Shown here in pieces: positions 32,028 to 41,893 of a stretch of 64,000 bases of DNA; within the stretch, counting starts at the first letter, position 1, and every line of letters starts with the position of its first letter. The translations under genes were made by a program, and so were the position numbers. The stretch is from assembly GCA_021234155.1 (NCBI GenBank), contig JAJEKV010000046.1:7567012-7631011 (forward strand). Reading direction: 5' to 3'. This stretch comes from Isoetes taiwanensis (taxonomy: Eukaryota > Streptophyta > Lycopodiopsida > Isoetales > Isoetaceae). The notes under the pieces were generated by a model. The model worked only from the letters and a program-made list of their open reading frames with translations. It ran no database searches and was not told where the DNA came from.

Positions 32028-32095
32028 GGTCTCACACGATGTGCCCAGGGCTCGACCTAAATTTTAGGTTTGGCCTCTGGCGCGACGTGTGAGAC
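32028..32095. repeat. Inverted-repeat module B2 (element 2)
   Basis: Arms ggtctcacacgatgtgcc and ggcgcgacgtgtgagac lie 203 bases from B1. The loop holds acctaaattttaggt, a near-perfect inner palindrome. Confidence 0.8.
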
Positions 32096-32242
32096 ATTCC
32101 TCACTACTTGCTCTAAATATGTCCAATTTGACTGAAACAAAAAGCCATTACTCGCTAATTCAACTTAATTAAGTACATTTATACACATAATCTACTAAAA
32201 AACAAACACTTTGTATTAAACAAAATTTTATCATTTACAAGA

Positions 32243-33500
32243 TTAATAAGGCTCTCCTTTTATGACTGGCCAAGTGCATATCTTTCTTCATCAAGGTTAC
32301 CCTTTTTGCGTGAACCGTGCATGCTGTTGCGTCTTCAAAATGCTGCACGAGTTTTTGCTCCGCTGCTTCCTCAGAGGGACTAGCAAAGATCTCACCGATT
32401 ACCCTCATTTCGATTGCTATATTCTTGGGACGACTTCCTTTACGAAGTCTGCGAAGGGAGACGGGGGATAAGGGAAGCCGAAACTCCTCTCGAAGTGCGG
32501 GATCTCCCCGATTGCTCGAAACCCATTTGGGCTTTCCTTTTTTCGGCTTCTTTGGAGGTTTGGGCTTCTCGAGGGCGGCTTTAGGGTCTGCTTCTTAGCC
32601 GGCCCGTCCACTGCGACAAATGTGACCTTATTTCTGGTAGTAGGAGTTATAAGCCTCCCACTTCTTCATGAAATCGGTGTGCTCCTTGACTTACGGTAGA
32701 CCCCACGAAGGGGTCTATCGCGATATGATTCGGGCAGGTCGCGGTGCTTTCTTCCTATCCCAAGTTGGGTAGGGGGGTGCGCTCACGCTTTCCGGGCTGC
32801 TCCTGATCTGGTGCTCCTTCCTCATCACTGGGGGCTTGGAAGAACTCCCACCCTCAAGGTTAGGGTTGAAGTCTTTGTCATCACAGGGAGTGGGAGGTTG
32901 GTTGGTGGCATTTGGCCGTTACGTGATGACGACCTTAATGTTGGGGGTCTTCTTGATTCTTCTCTTGGGCTCCTCCACCTTCTTGCCCTTGAGCTTCTTC
33001 TTTTCCTCGGCCTCCTTCTCTTCCCTTCCCTCTTCTTCAAAAGCCCTTTTCTTTTCTCCGGTGCAGCTCCTTAGCCTCGTGCTTTCGAATCCATGCAGCG
33101 AGTTCTTCCTCCGGGGTACCGGCAGGGAGGGTCGCGCTTTCGAGAATCGGCTCCCCGGTCTTACGCCTTTGCCTCCTGCTCTCGCTCGGCCTTATCTTGC
33201 TTCTCCTTCTCGACCTCCTCGAGTACTCTTTGCATCTCGTCGTCATCGCCCTCCATTTCCTCGATCACTTAAACCGGCGTTGATACCGCGTCCTCTTAGT
33301 TACGTCTGCTGGTCTATCTCCTGGTCTTGTGCTCCCTGCTGGGATCCTTCCCTTTGGTGCTGCTCCTCTGAGACTGTTCCCTCACTCGATGAAGGTTGGT
33401 CTTCTCTCGCAAGAAGACGCTCCTGAAGCATCCGCTGAAGTAGGGCGCTGGCGGTTTCGCCTCCTCGAGGAACCCTAGCAGTTTGTTTGGTTCTCGCCAT
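32243..33500 (-). pseudogene. Histone H3-like ORF of element 2, MARTKQTAR tail plus diverged histone fold
   Basis: It starts MARTKQTARVPRGGETASAL, identical to canonical H3 through R8 but with V-P in place of K9-S10. The first frame runs to 33300 (QRMLQERLLARED, Q/E/S-rich). Later frames are rich in E and K (EEKEAEEKKKLKGKKVEEP, KKTPNIKVVIT) and reach WEAYNSYYQ. The fold starts at AIGEIPHFERSF (H3 ALREIRKYQKST) and PPSPFADFVKEV (H3 [11 protein letters not shown]). It then shifts frame and gives AAEQKLVQHFEDATACTVHAK, RVTLMKKDMHLAS and a stop at 32243. Total about 419 codons. Several frame breaks; an H3 fused behind a long tail is the best reading. Confidence 0.85.
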
Positions 33501-33602
33501 GACTTACGGCTCGTCGATCGGAGGTCGGGCGCCCAAAAATCGCCTCAGAAGGCGGGAGTGATTTTCTAAAGAGGGAACGTACAAATGAGGGGGGGTCTAA
33601 GT

Positions 33603-33612
33603 CTATTTATAG
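33603..33612 (-). promoter_or_regulatory. TATA-like box upstream of the H3-like ORF (element 2)
   Basis: CTATAAATAG on the minus strand lies 103 bases before the ATG, the same spacing as in element 1. Confidence 0.55.
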
Positions 33613-33711
33613 CTTGGGCAATTTTAGGTCAAAATTCAAGTTGCTCTATTTAATGTGCCAGGGCACCTATTGACTTAAAACATGTACTTATTTCAGAGTT
33701 TTCTAAGTACT

Positions 33712-33779
33712 GGTCTCACATGATGCACTGGAGGCCCGAGCTAATAATTAAATCAAGCTTCTGGCGCGACGTGTGAGAC
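33712..33779. repeat. Inverted-repeat module A1 (element 2)
   Basis: Arms ggtctcacatgatgc and ggcgcgacgtgtgagac, about 100 bases upstream of the TATA-like box. Confidence 0.75.
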
Positions 33780-33924
33780 ATTGTGCATTTTTTACTAAAT
33801 TATGTAATTTCTAGGCATATTCCTAGGGGTGTAATATACAAATCTAGCTAATTCTTATCTTAAAACTCGATCTAGCATGTTACCTTGTTAAAATTCATCA
33901 AGTATTAAGGTGATCTTGACCTAA

Positions 33925-33993
33925 TGTCTCACACGATGCGCCCAGGGCTCGACCTTAAATTTTAGGTTTGTGCTCTGGCGCGACGTGTGAGAC
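33925..33993. repeat. Inverted-repeat module A2 (element 2)
   Basis: Arms tgtctcacacgatgcgcc and ggcgcgacgtgtgagac, starting 213 bases from A1 and about 160 bases from the primer binding site. Confidence 0.8.
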
Positions 33994-34141
33994 CTTCTTA
34001 CCTTAGAAAGATTTGGCTCTTTTTTTTAGTCTTTTTATGTTCCAATTCGCCTAACTGTTTTCGAGGTTTGAGGATCCTATCAAGTTAGTACTACTGGCTG
34101 GGAGCATGGCCAGTGCTTTGCTCTTGGTCTCCAAGAACATT

Positions 34142-34153
34142 GCTCTGATACCA
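34142..34153 (-). promoter_or_regulatory. Primer binding site of element 2 (tRNA-iMet)
   Basis: The minus strand reads TGGTATCAGAGC, complementary to the 3' end of initiator tRNA-Met, one base from the LTR. Confidence 0.92.
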
Positions 34154-34154
34154 C

Positions 34155-34648
34155 TGTGACGTCCCCTACTCATATACGGTGCACTCACTGTATATAAACA
34201 GGAGTTCATCCCCCATACCAGCTCCATACTGATACAGGGCCCTCCACGTATCACTGCAACCTTGATGAGTTCCAGTGGGAAGAATGAAGGGGTCATTTTA
34301 CCCTGTCTCCCTCAGGGCCTACCTAGCTGCGGAAGCGTAAACATACATGTCAGTATATAACAACAACATCGCATAACCATCTCGAAGGATGGCTCATTAC
34401 ATATCTGCATAGACAAAGATCAGCACATCACATATGGGAGTCCTACCCAAGGCTCAGACTCAAGGGGAAGGACTGACGGCTTGGGTCTCCAGAGTTCATT
34501 GCAGACAGAATTCATGGCAATGGATTTGGCTGGCATAAGAACATGGCTTGTGGTAGTCCACTCCATCCGCCCCTCCTGTGCACACTTTGCAGAGTAGGTT
34601 GAAAAGTGTTGGGACCTGACTGTAGCCCTCCGGATGCATAGCCAAAGG
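34155..34648 (-). repeat. 5' LTR of element 2, truncated
   Basis: It matches 23974-24468 of the 3' LTR and breaks off after gccaaagg at 34648, where the minisatellite resumes. About two thirds of the LTR, with any promoter at its outer end, is deleted. Confidence 0.92.
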
Positions 34649-34860
34649 ATATAAGAAAGCTTCTAATTGGCAGTAGGTGGCAGTAAGCTCTTCATAGATT
34701 GCAAATGAATGTCGAGTAACATGGATCTGGATGTTAAGCCGCATTGGTGATACTTTCCTCATGTGTGATGCTTTGGAATTAGCAGTAGATATGAGTCTTC
34801 TCATAGGCGAGATTTTGGAATTGGTAGTAGGTGCAAGTTAAGCTCCCAATAGGTCATACT
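34649..34860. repeat. Minisatellite, part 2
   Basis: Same unit family as 23700-23973 (attggcagtaggtggcagta, gctcttcatag). It ends at the copia insertion. Confidence 0.75.
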
Positions 34861-36400
34861 TGTTAGAATTCACATGACACATCCTTTCATGCCAAGTTTT
34901 GACATTTGGGCATGTTATCAGATTTATTTCAGGAGCTACACAATGATCAACATTTAAACCAAATAGGTTGCCAACCCTTTTGCCAATGAACTTTAATTTA
35001 TTGCTGAAAAACACTTTACAATGTAATATCTAGTCAAACAAAACCTTATACCCAAGGTCTACAAGCTGACACACAGAAATCAAGTTTCTAACTAAGCCTG
35101 GCACACAGAGCACATTTTCCAGTTTGACTGCTTTCCCATCAAGGTCGAATAATTCCAGCATCCTAGAGCCCTTGACTTCTTGTAAATCTCCATTGCCTAA
35201 TTGTACGTGTGCTCCATGTAATTTTTTGCAATTCTTGAGTGAATGAGAAGACGAGGTCACTGTCCTCTCAGCTCCTGAATCTATAATCATCATGTTATGA
35301 TTGGTTTTGCCATGCATTAAATGATATAACTCAGCACTTCTTACCTCTTCATCTTCATTGTGTTCGTCCTCATCTCCACGAGCTTCCTGTGCAAGGTTTA
35401 AAGTTGGATTATCCTTTGTACCTTCTTTGCCTTTATATGCACCTGTTACTTTGGTTATTCTGCCCCTGCCCTTTCCTTTGAAACCTTGCCCTCTTGGGCT
35501 TGAGCAATTTGAAGCAAAATGCCCCTTACCTTCACAATTATAGCATACTACCTCTCTCCCTGCTTTCTTATGACAGTCAGCTTTCAAATGACCATATTTG
35601 TTACAATTGTAACATGGACCAATTCTCTCCTTGTTTGCAACATCATTTCCCTTTTTTGTTCTGAATTTTCCAGCATACAACACTTCTGTGGCTTCTTCTT
35701 CCTCTTGACCCATTTGTTTCTGTTCAAACTCAGTCCTTATTATTTGAATGGCATGTTCCTTTGACCTAGCAATGTTTCTCAAAAGTGTGGCTAGATAAGC
35801 ATTATGAGACACTGCCCTTGACAAAGCTAAAAGCTGATACTGTTCATTTAGAATTACCCCTGCTCCTTCTAAATCAGCAATGATTGAATCAAATTTTTCA
35901 AGAAACTCAGTAATATTTTCTTTATCATGAAGTTTCAATTTTCTCAGTTGCTTTTCCAGCACATCTATATCTGGGAAGAGGTTTTGGCTTCATAGTTCTT
36001 AATCATGTATAACCACATTTCACTGGGGCTTAACCCTCTGAGCTTAAGTTTAATAGCAGGCCCAACCTTACAACTAATAATTGCTTGAGCCTCTTTAATT
36101 TTGAGTTCTTCATCTACCTGAATGCTTGCAGAGGTTGTAGAGTCCTTTCCTCCACTTGCTTCAGCATCTCCACCAACCGTGGAACCATCTCTGCTTGAAC
36201 TGGAACTAGCTCCTGCAACATTTGCAGACCCTGCACTAGCATTAGCAGCAGAACGCCTACCTGCATTTGGATCAACCAAATGCCATAACTTTTCAAATTC
36301 CAGAACCTCCTGGATGCTTTGTTTCCAAACTTGGAAACCACTTTCTCCTTTGAAGACCTCAATGGCATTAAGCAAGTTAGCCTCAAATCTACTAGACATG
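34861..36400 (-). pseudogene. Copia gag, protease and partial GAG-pre-integrase polyprotein
   Basis: A start at MSSRFEANLLNA (inside 35965-36435) opens the gag. FQVWKQSIQEVLEFEKLW and LRGLSPSEMWLYMI are copia gag (UBN2-like) signatures. A two-base shift near 35964 separates the second frame (35030-35962), which has the gag C-terminus, C-Y-N-C-N-K-Y-G-H-L-K-A-D-C and C-Y-N-C-E-G-K-G-H-F-A-S-N-C knuckles, and the protease box MIIDSGAERTVTS with VPGLVRNLISV. After a stop, the frame continues with TWHERMCHVNSN, the start of GAG-pre-integrase, and ends at the insertion boundary. Integrase and RT are missing. Only two lesions suggest a young copy. Confidence 0.88.
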
Positions 36401-36420
36401 ATTATCTCTTCTTGGATCTC

Positions 36421-36434
36421 TGGCTCTGATACCA
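36421..36434 (-). promoter_or_regulatory. Copia primer binding site (tRNA-iMet)
   Basis: The minus strand reads TGGTATCAGAGCCA one base inside the LTR end. Confidence 0.9.
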
Positions 36435-36435
36435 A

Positions 36436-37023
36436 TGAAGAATTTTAAACACAATGATTCTAGTAGATAATCTATTCAAAGATAAAATTGAATAGAAAAC
36501 AAGCAAGAACTCTAGCAATTTTCTTACTTTAGTTTGTCTCCAACAATTTCACAATGGCTCTTCAAATGTAAACAATGGTTTATCAAACCTTATATTTGCT
36601 ACAGTAAAGTTACTGTAGCGTAGGTATTGACCAAGCTAATGTAGCTTGGTTGACCTGCATCCGACAGCCCAAGCTTTAGGTTGAATCACCCATCCGGCAC
36701 ATCACACACAATATCACACATAATCAATTTAATACATCTTCTTTGTGTTATAGCCCAGGATCCGGCCGCCTAGGCGTACCGATCGAGCTTGGCTTATCCG
36801 GTGAAACCCAAAGGGGAAAGTTTGAACCAGTTTTCCCCCTTCGATCCATATTAGGTGTCATTACCATATAAAATATGCTCCTTCATTAACCTTATGGTTT
36901 AATGGCTCAAAACCCCTTTCGAATTAAACCACCATCACTTGCATAGGTTAAGCAAATCTCAACCTTAAAACAATGTCTTCAAACTTAACTGAAACACCAA
37001 TTATAACATGAATTATTCTAACA
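36436..37023 (-). repeat. Copia 5' LTR
   Basis: 588 bases, beginning TGTTAGAATAATTC and ending AATTCTTCA on the minus strand. No second copy of it occurs in the window. Confidence 0.82.
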
Positions 37024-37470
37024 ATACTGTGAAGCAATTGTTAATAATAAGAGTGTATAAGCTCCACATTGGGTGATACTTTGAAATTGTAGTAGACATG
37101 ACTTAGCTCCTCATGTGTGATACTTTCGAACTGGCAGTAGGTATGAGTAGGCTTCTCATGCGTGATACTTTGGAGTTGGTAGTAGGGTGTGAGTAAACTC
37201 CCAATAACTGATACTTCAAAATTGGTAGTAGGTGGTAGTAAGCTCCTCATAGTTTGACAAATGCATATTGAGTAATACGGAAATGGATGTTGAGCCACAT
37301 GCATGATACTTTAAAATTGGTATGGATGTGAGTCAGCACCTCATGTGTGATACTTTGGAATTGGCATTAGGTATAAGTCAGCTTCTCATTGGTGATACTT
37401 TGAAATTGGTAGTAGATATAATTAAGCTCCTAATGGGTGATACTTTAAATTTGGTAGTAAGAGTTAGTAG
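37024..37470. repeat. Minisatellite, part 3
   Basis: Eight or more units of the tgatactttgaaattggtag type resume right after the copia target duplication. Part of it (37215-37310) is colinear with 34665-34760, so larger blocks were duplicated too. Confidence 0.78.
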
Positions 37471-37474
37471 CAGG

Positions 37475-37780
37475 GATGTGTAGGCAAGAATAATGTATGT
37501 CTGTATGGGTGTGCATTTGTCCAAGTCGAGGCCAAGGCCGAGGAATGTGTGCATGTATCCTCATGAATGATGCTTTAGAATTTTGGTAACAAGGCATGCG
37601 TATACGTGTTAAATAAGATGTGTAATCAGTGCTATGTGTCCAAGTGAGGCCGAGGAATGTGTGCATGTGTTCTGATGGATGATGCTTTAGAATTTTGGTG
37701 GAAATTTGTGTATGTGTATTAACTAACATGTGCAATCAGTGCTTATGTGTCCAAATCAAGGCGGAGGCCGAGGAATGATG
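37475..37780. repeat. Three copies of a ~110-base repeat
   Basis: Units share gtgtccaa...gaggccgaggaatg followed by gatgctttagaattttgg. The motif gatgctttagaatt also appears in the minisatellite, so the two repeats are related. Confidence 0.65.
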
Positions 37781-40700
37781 CAAAAGAGTGGGCCCTTTTC
37801 TAGTATATATTGATAACGAAATAGTACAAGACTTTATTGCACGCCTCATAATAGGATATTTGGGAAGTATTCATACCACACTCAAGAAGAAGGGTTGATG
37901 AGATACATGAACTTAGTACTTGAGCAAAGGTAGCATGACCTCAGTGCGCTCGCTATGATGATATATTCAGGAGGTAATGGATCTGGGGGCTCGCATATGC
38001 CCCTGGCAACCATTTGATGGGCAGGAAATACTCCATGATGTGTGTATGTATGTATATTTGCATAGCTTGTCAGCAGTCTTATTTTTGCCATGCTTTTTCC
38101 CTCGAAAATCCTTTGGGGTTTAACTTCGAGGCAGCAATACGTCTGCTGCGCTCTTGTATTGGGTCCCATAGGCCGATTGGCTTCCGTGGACGATAAAAGT
38201 CATTCAATTTATTATTTCTCATACTATAGTAGGTCCATCCCCTTTTTCCTCAAATATGAATACTCTGGCATGAACCTATACCTCTTCTAAACAATAGCAG
38301 ATACTAAGGGAACAACCCTTTGTTGAAGGTATTCCTGGCAAACCTTCAACCTCAATGGTCTGTGGCTAAATCCCTGCACAAATCAGCTCAAATTTGCTTG
38401 TGAACAAGCTATCCCTAAACAAGAAAAAATTATTTACCAAACTTTGATTGCCAAATGAGATAAGAAGATGGGAACACTTGCAATAGGTCCTTAGATGGGA
38501 ACACTTGCAATAGGTCCTTAGACTCTGGAAGAGTCTTGCAAAAGTCAAAGGCAAATGGTTGACCAGAACTAGGTGAAAATACGCCTCCCGACTGGGTCAA
38601 TTTTTGGTCAATAGAACTGGCAGAGAGCTCAAATTTGCAGATGAGAGAATGTGAGGATTCTTTTAGAATTTCTTTCTCAGACACCCTCTGTCTAATCTAT
38701 AGGACACGTGCATCATGTTAAAAGAACAGAAAGATTGCTATTGTGTGCACAAATGCAATTTTTTGCAGATTTTTTGTGACAGTCAGAGACAGAGCTAGAG
38801 AACAAGCTTTGAGATGAGGCTTAACATAATTTTTTGACTTTTACGCATAGGAAAGAGCTTGCTAGAGATGGGTACAGGCTGTAGGTGAACAAGACCTGAC
38901 ACAAAATGTTGTTTGGCTAATTTTTTTTTGGATTTTTAGAAGAAATTCCCAGTAACTAAAAATAAGCACTCTAGATTAAAGTTTAAACTAAGATAAGTTA
39001 CATAAACCACAGATACTTTTGTTGTTGAGACTCGGGCACTGCTATGGCATGGATGGAGCTTCTAATACTCGAACTTTGGATCAATACAATGCACATTCTT
39101 CACTAACTTCAAATTTTCATTCAAAGGAGCTTCCAAGATTTACAATAAATGAATTTCCCAGCAATTTGGCATAGGAAAATTCACAAAATGTATGAATCAA
39201 AGGTAATACATAACTTCAAAGGATAATATAAGACTTTATTGCATCAGATCTTCAAGAAATCTGACACAAGGAGGCAATGCAGGGCAAACAGAGGTCATTC
39301 CAAACAGAAAGATGATGGATTTGATCACTCAAGGCGCTGTGGTGCTTAAAGAATCCCTGAAGCCTGATCACACCCTTAAACCCGACAATTTCTGGTCAGT
39401 TCTTGATGAAACGGATCGGATCTGGCCTTTTCCGCCTGCTAGAATCTTTCTTGACCTGTAGAATAGTCAGTTGAGGTGCTGTAGCCATGATTTCCTTAGA
39501 AATTGATGTCCCCTTTTCGAATAAACCCTTTTTGCGTGGCTCCTTTCTTGTCTGACAGTAATAAATGAAGTTTTTACCGTTCTTACTGAGATTCTTGGCA
39601 CGCTGGTTTGGTCATGATTTGCCTGTTAGTTAGGCTAGATTTTTGGATCTTGCCATAAATTTTCTTAGGGTTCTTGAAGAAAAACCAGGATGAATATCCC
39701 ACAGGCGTACAACAAAAAATAGGCTCAGCGGATTTCCATGCGGCGAAATGGGATTGGCCAAAAAATGAAGTGGGTTGTGGGGGGAGGGGGGCAACCAAAC
39801 TAATTTTTTGCAAGAGTGAAGTGTGGCGTGCATCCCGAGAACGCCTAAATCAAGGGTTAGATGTGGTCAAAATGAGAAGTTTTGACCACCTTTTTGCATA
39901 TTTTTTTACAAGCTTTCAGGTGGAAAAAACAAATTTTGAAAATAACCAACTTCATTTTTTTGCCCTTTTTCCATGGTGTAAAGGTGAAGTGGGGCATAAG
40001 GGTGAAGACTTGGCAATGGTGATGATGTGGCATGGTGATGTGGAAGGTAAGGTGTCAAAGAAAATTTCCCTAGGTCAAATCTTGATGAAGTGTACCAAAG
40101 TGTGAATGACACGTGTTAGGTGACTTGGTGATGATGTGGATGAAGTGTGCATGATTTTGATGGTGAGGTGGCACTAAATGGTAACTTTTTGCCCTTGACC
40201 TAGCCTTTCTTCGAGGTAGTCAACTTAGGCTATTTGAGACTTGGTCTTTGACCATTACTTTGGTCTTGAACTAATGATGTGATGAATCTTTTGACCTTCT
40301 CTCCTCTTCTTTTTTCTTTTTTAGAGAATGACCTTTTCAAATTTCTCATGTGCATGGTGATGGATTATGAAGTGTGTGTGTGATGCATGTGTTCACATGG
40401 TGCATGGGCATGAAATATGGAGTGTGTGAGATTTGACCTAGGAAAAAAGACTTGAGCTATGGAAATATGATGAATGGGATGAAGGAAGGATATGAGGTGT
40501 GAGTATGGATGTGGGCAATGCTTTCTTGAGCCAAGAACTTTAAGATAATGTCTCAAAAGGTGACAAGATAACATACTCTTTGGGGGGTCTTCCAATCTTT
40601 GACTAGGGGTCTTCTCTCTTTGACTTCTCTTATAGCCTTTGACTCAAGTCTTAATTCCTTTTGCCAATTTGAATGCTCCTTTGAATGTTCTCCATTGGCC

Positions 40701-40794
40701 TTCAACTTGGTGCTAAGATTTGTCTTCATACCTAAACAATGAGCTCCAAATAGAAAGGTCTTGTGCATGTATCTTGATCTCCTTATGATTTCTT
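37781..40794. other. No gene recognised
   Basis: I see only short frames without recognisable motifs. There is one exact tandem copy of a 27-base unit (gatgggaacacttgcaatag plus gtcctta) at about 38468-38521. Sequence from 39930 to 40550 is rich in gatgtgg/gtgatg short repeats. Confidence 0.5.
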
Positions 40795-41091
40795 GTGAAG
40801 TTGTTCTTACATGCTGCCACAATGTGGCAGCACCCTTGGATCATTCACCTGTTTGGGATACCTCATCCATCCCTTCAAATTGAAATACCAAGAAGAAATT
40901 CTATCATAGGTAAAGTTTCTACTAGATCAAAGGAAACACAGAGAACACAATATTTCCTGGAGTTGCAACTACTTGAACGCATGTTAACTATATATCCTAG
41001 ACATGGCCTTGGAAAAGACACCCCAGAGGTCGGAACTTACGTGGTTTTCTCCAAAAGTGTTTGGAGTGTTTTTTTCTATGATCCCAATTAG
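40795..41091 (+). CDS. Unrecognised short ORF
   Basis: 98 codons with no identified domain. Composition is ordinary for coding DNA (STRSKETQRTQYFLELQLLE) and it is followed by low-GC sequence. It may be an exon of a degraded transposon gene. Nothing around it supports a function. Confidence 0.2.
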   Translation: MKLFLHAATMWQHPWIIHLFGIPHPSLQIEIPRRNSIIGKVSTRSKETQRTQYFLELQLLERMLTIYPRHGLGKDTPEVGTYVVFSKSVWSVFFYDPN

Positions 41092-41419
41092 CGGCATAGT
41101 GTGACGTAGCATTTTGGCATTAAATTATCTGTTAAATTCGAATCATATTTGTATTTATGTCTAGGTTAAATACGGAGCATATAGTATTTGACAAAAGGTT
41201 AAATAAGGAAGATATTGGATATTTATGGTATATTGCATGGCTCGAATTTTGAGACATGCAAATAATGGCATTTAATGATGGTTGATAGGCCTGGAAGTCT
41301 AATCATTCCTACGAATTCTACGTTAAATCCACCATATATCTATTCATGCTTAGTTTGGCGCCCATTCTCCGCTCATTCTCCGTCCAATCTTTGCCAGAAT
41401 TCTCCTCCCGACCTGTGTC

Positions 41420-41893
41420 ATGAAGCGCTCCGCAGCCGAAGAGCCAGAGGTGTCCTCCAAGAGGCGCCTCTTAGGGCTGGAGGAGGTCTTCCCTCCACTC
41501 CAGAGTTTCCTTGCTCTTAATTATTCCGATTCCTCTGATTCCTCTGATGAGGAATCAGAGATTGAGGAAGAAAAGGAACTCTCGGACCAAGAGTATATTA
41601 CTAGTGTTCTTCGGGGATGGATCGGGGACTCGTCTGGAGAGGAGTGGTCGGAGGAAGAAGACGAGGAAGAAGAAGATGCCGAATTTGAAGACGAGTCTGC
41701 AGATTTCAAGGACTTCCTGGAAATGCTGAATGGTAATTGCAGTTGTAGATTAATTTTTATTAGAGTAAACCTAACAGGACTCCTCTTCTTTCTCGTGATG
41801 CAAATGGTGAAGAAGGCGAAGGAAATTGAAATTGAAGGGGCCCCTTTTTTTTATTGTTTTGCTTTTTTTTTTTTGTGCATGCCTCCGGGCTAA
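41420..41893 (+). CDS. Acidic, serine-rich ORF with basic N-terminus, unknown
   Basis: It starts MKRSAAEEPEVSSKRRLLGL, with two basic clusters that could form a bipartite nuclear localisation signal. Residues 36-100 are dominated by S, D and E (DSSDSSDEESEIEEEKEL; EEWSEEEDEEEEDAEFED). The last about 45 codons are hydrophobic and probably not coding, because a GT donor (gaatg/gtaattg) lies near 41730. A TATA-like catatatcta lies about 90 bases upstream. Acidic tails of this type occur in nucleolar and histone-binding proteins, but that is composition only. Confidence 0.4.
   Translation: MKRSAAEEPEVSSKRRLLGLEEVFPPLQSFLALNYSDSSDSSDEESEIEEEKELSDQEYITSVLRGWIGDSSGEEWSEEEDEEEEDAEFEDESADFKDFLEMLNGNCSCRLIFIRVNLTGLLFFLVMQMVKKAKEIEIEGAPFFYCFAFFFLCMPPG

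Larger units (their letters stand above)
23974..34648 (-). mobile_element. Element 2: Ty3/gypsy chromovirus with H3-like ORF, 5' LTR truncated
   Basis: On the minus strand: 5' LTR remnant (34155-34648), intact PBS TGGTATCAGAGC, leader with two inverted-repeat modules and a TATA box, H3-like ORF (33500-32243), two more modules, ORF-B (31596-30060), gag-pol start, RT, RNase H, integrase, chromodomain (to 26436), PPT, 3' LTR (23974-25560). The gag core and protease are missing. The alignable LTR parts differ at roughly eight sites in about 490 bases by eye, so insertion is fairly recent. The host sequence on both sides is the same minisatellite. Confidence 0.92.
34861..37023 (-). mobile_element. 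Ty1/copia element with one LTR and a truncated pol
   Basis: It has an LTR (36436-37023), a PBS, gag with two CCHC knuckles, protease and the start of the GAG-pre-integrase domain, then stops at 34861. ATACT flanks both ends (34856-34860 and 37024-37028). Removing the insert restores the minisatellite phase. Both outer ends read TGTTAGAAT inward, though the left one is internal coding sequence. Confidence 0.85.

Noticed and set aside
37445-38290. Short ORFs over the repeat block
   Set aside because: Repeat-derived frames with H/T/Y-rich low complexity and no conservation between repeat copies.
39674-40105. 143-codon plus-strand ORF
   Set aside because: Low-complexity gatgtgg repeats and AT runs generate it; no motif, no matching neighbour.
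41521-41709. Serine-rich minus-strand ORF opposite the acidic ORF
   Set aside because: Poly-S is the antisense of GAA/GAG acidic codons.
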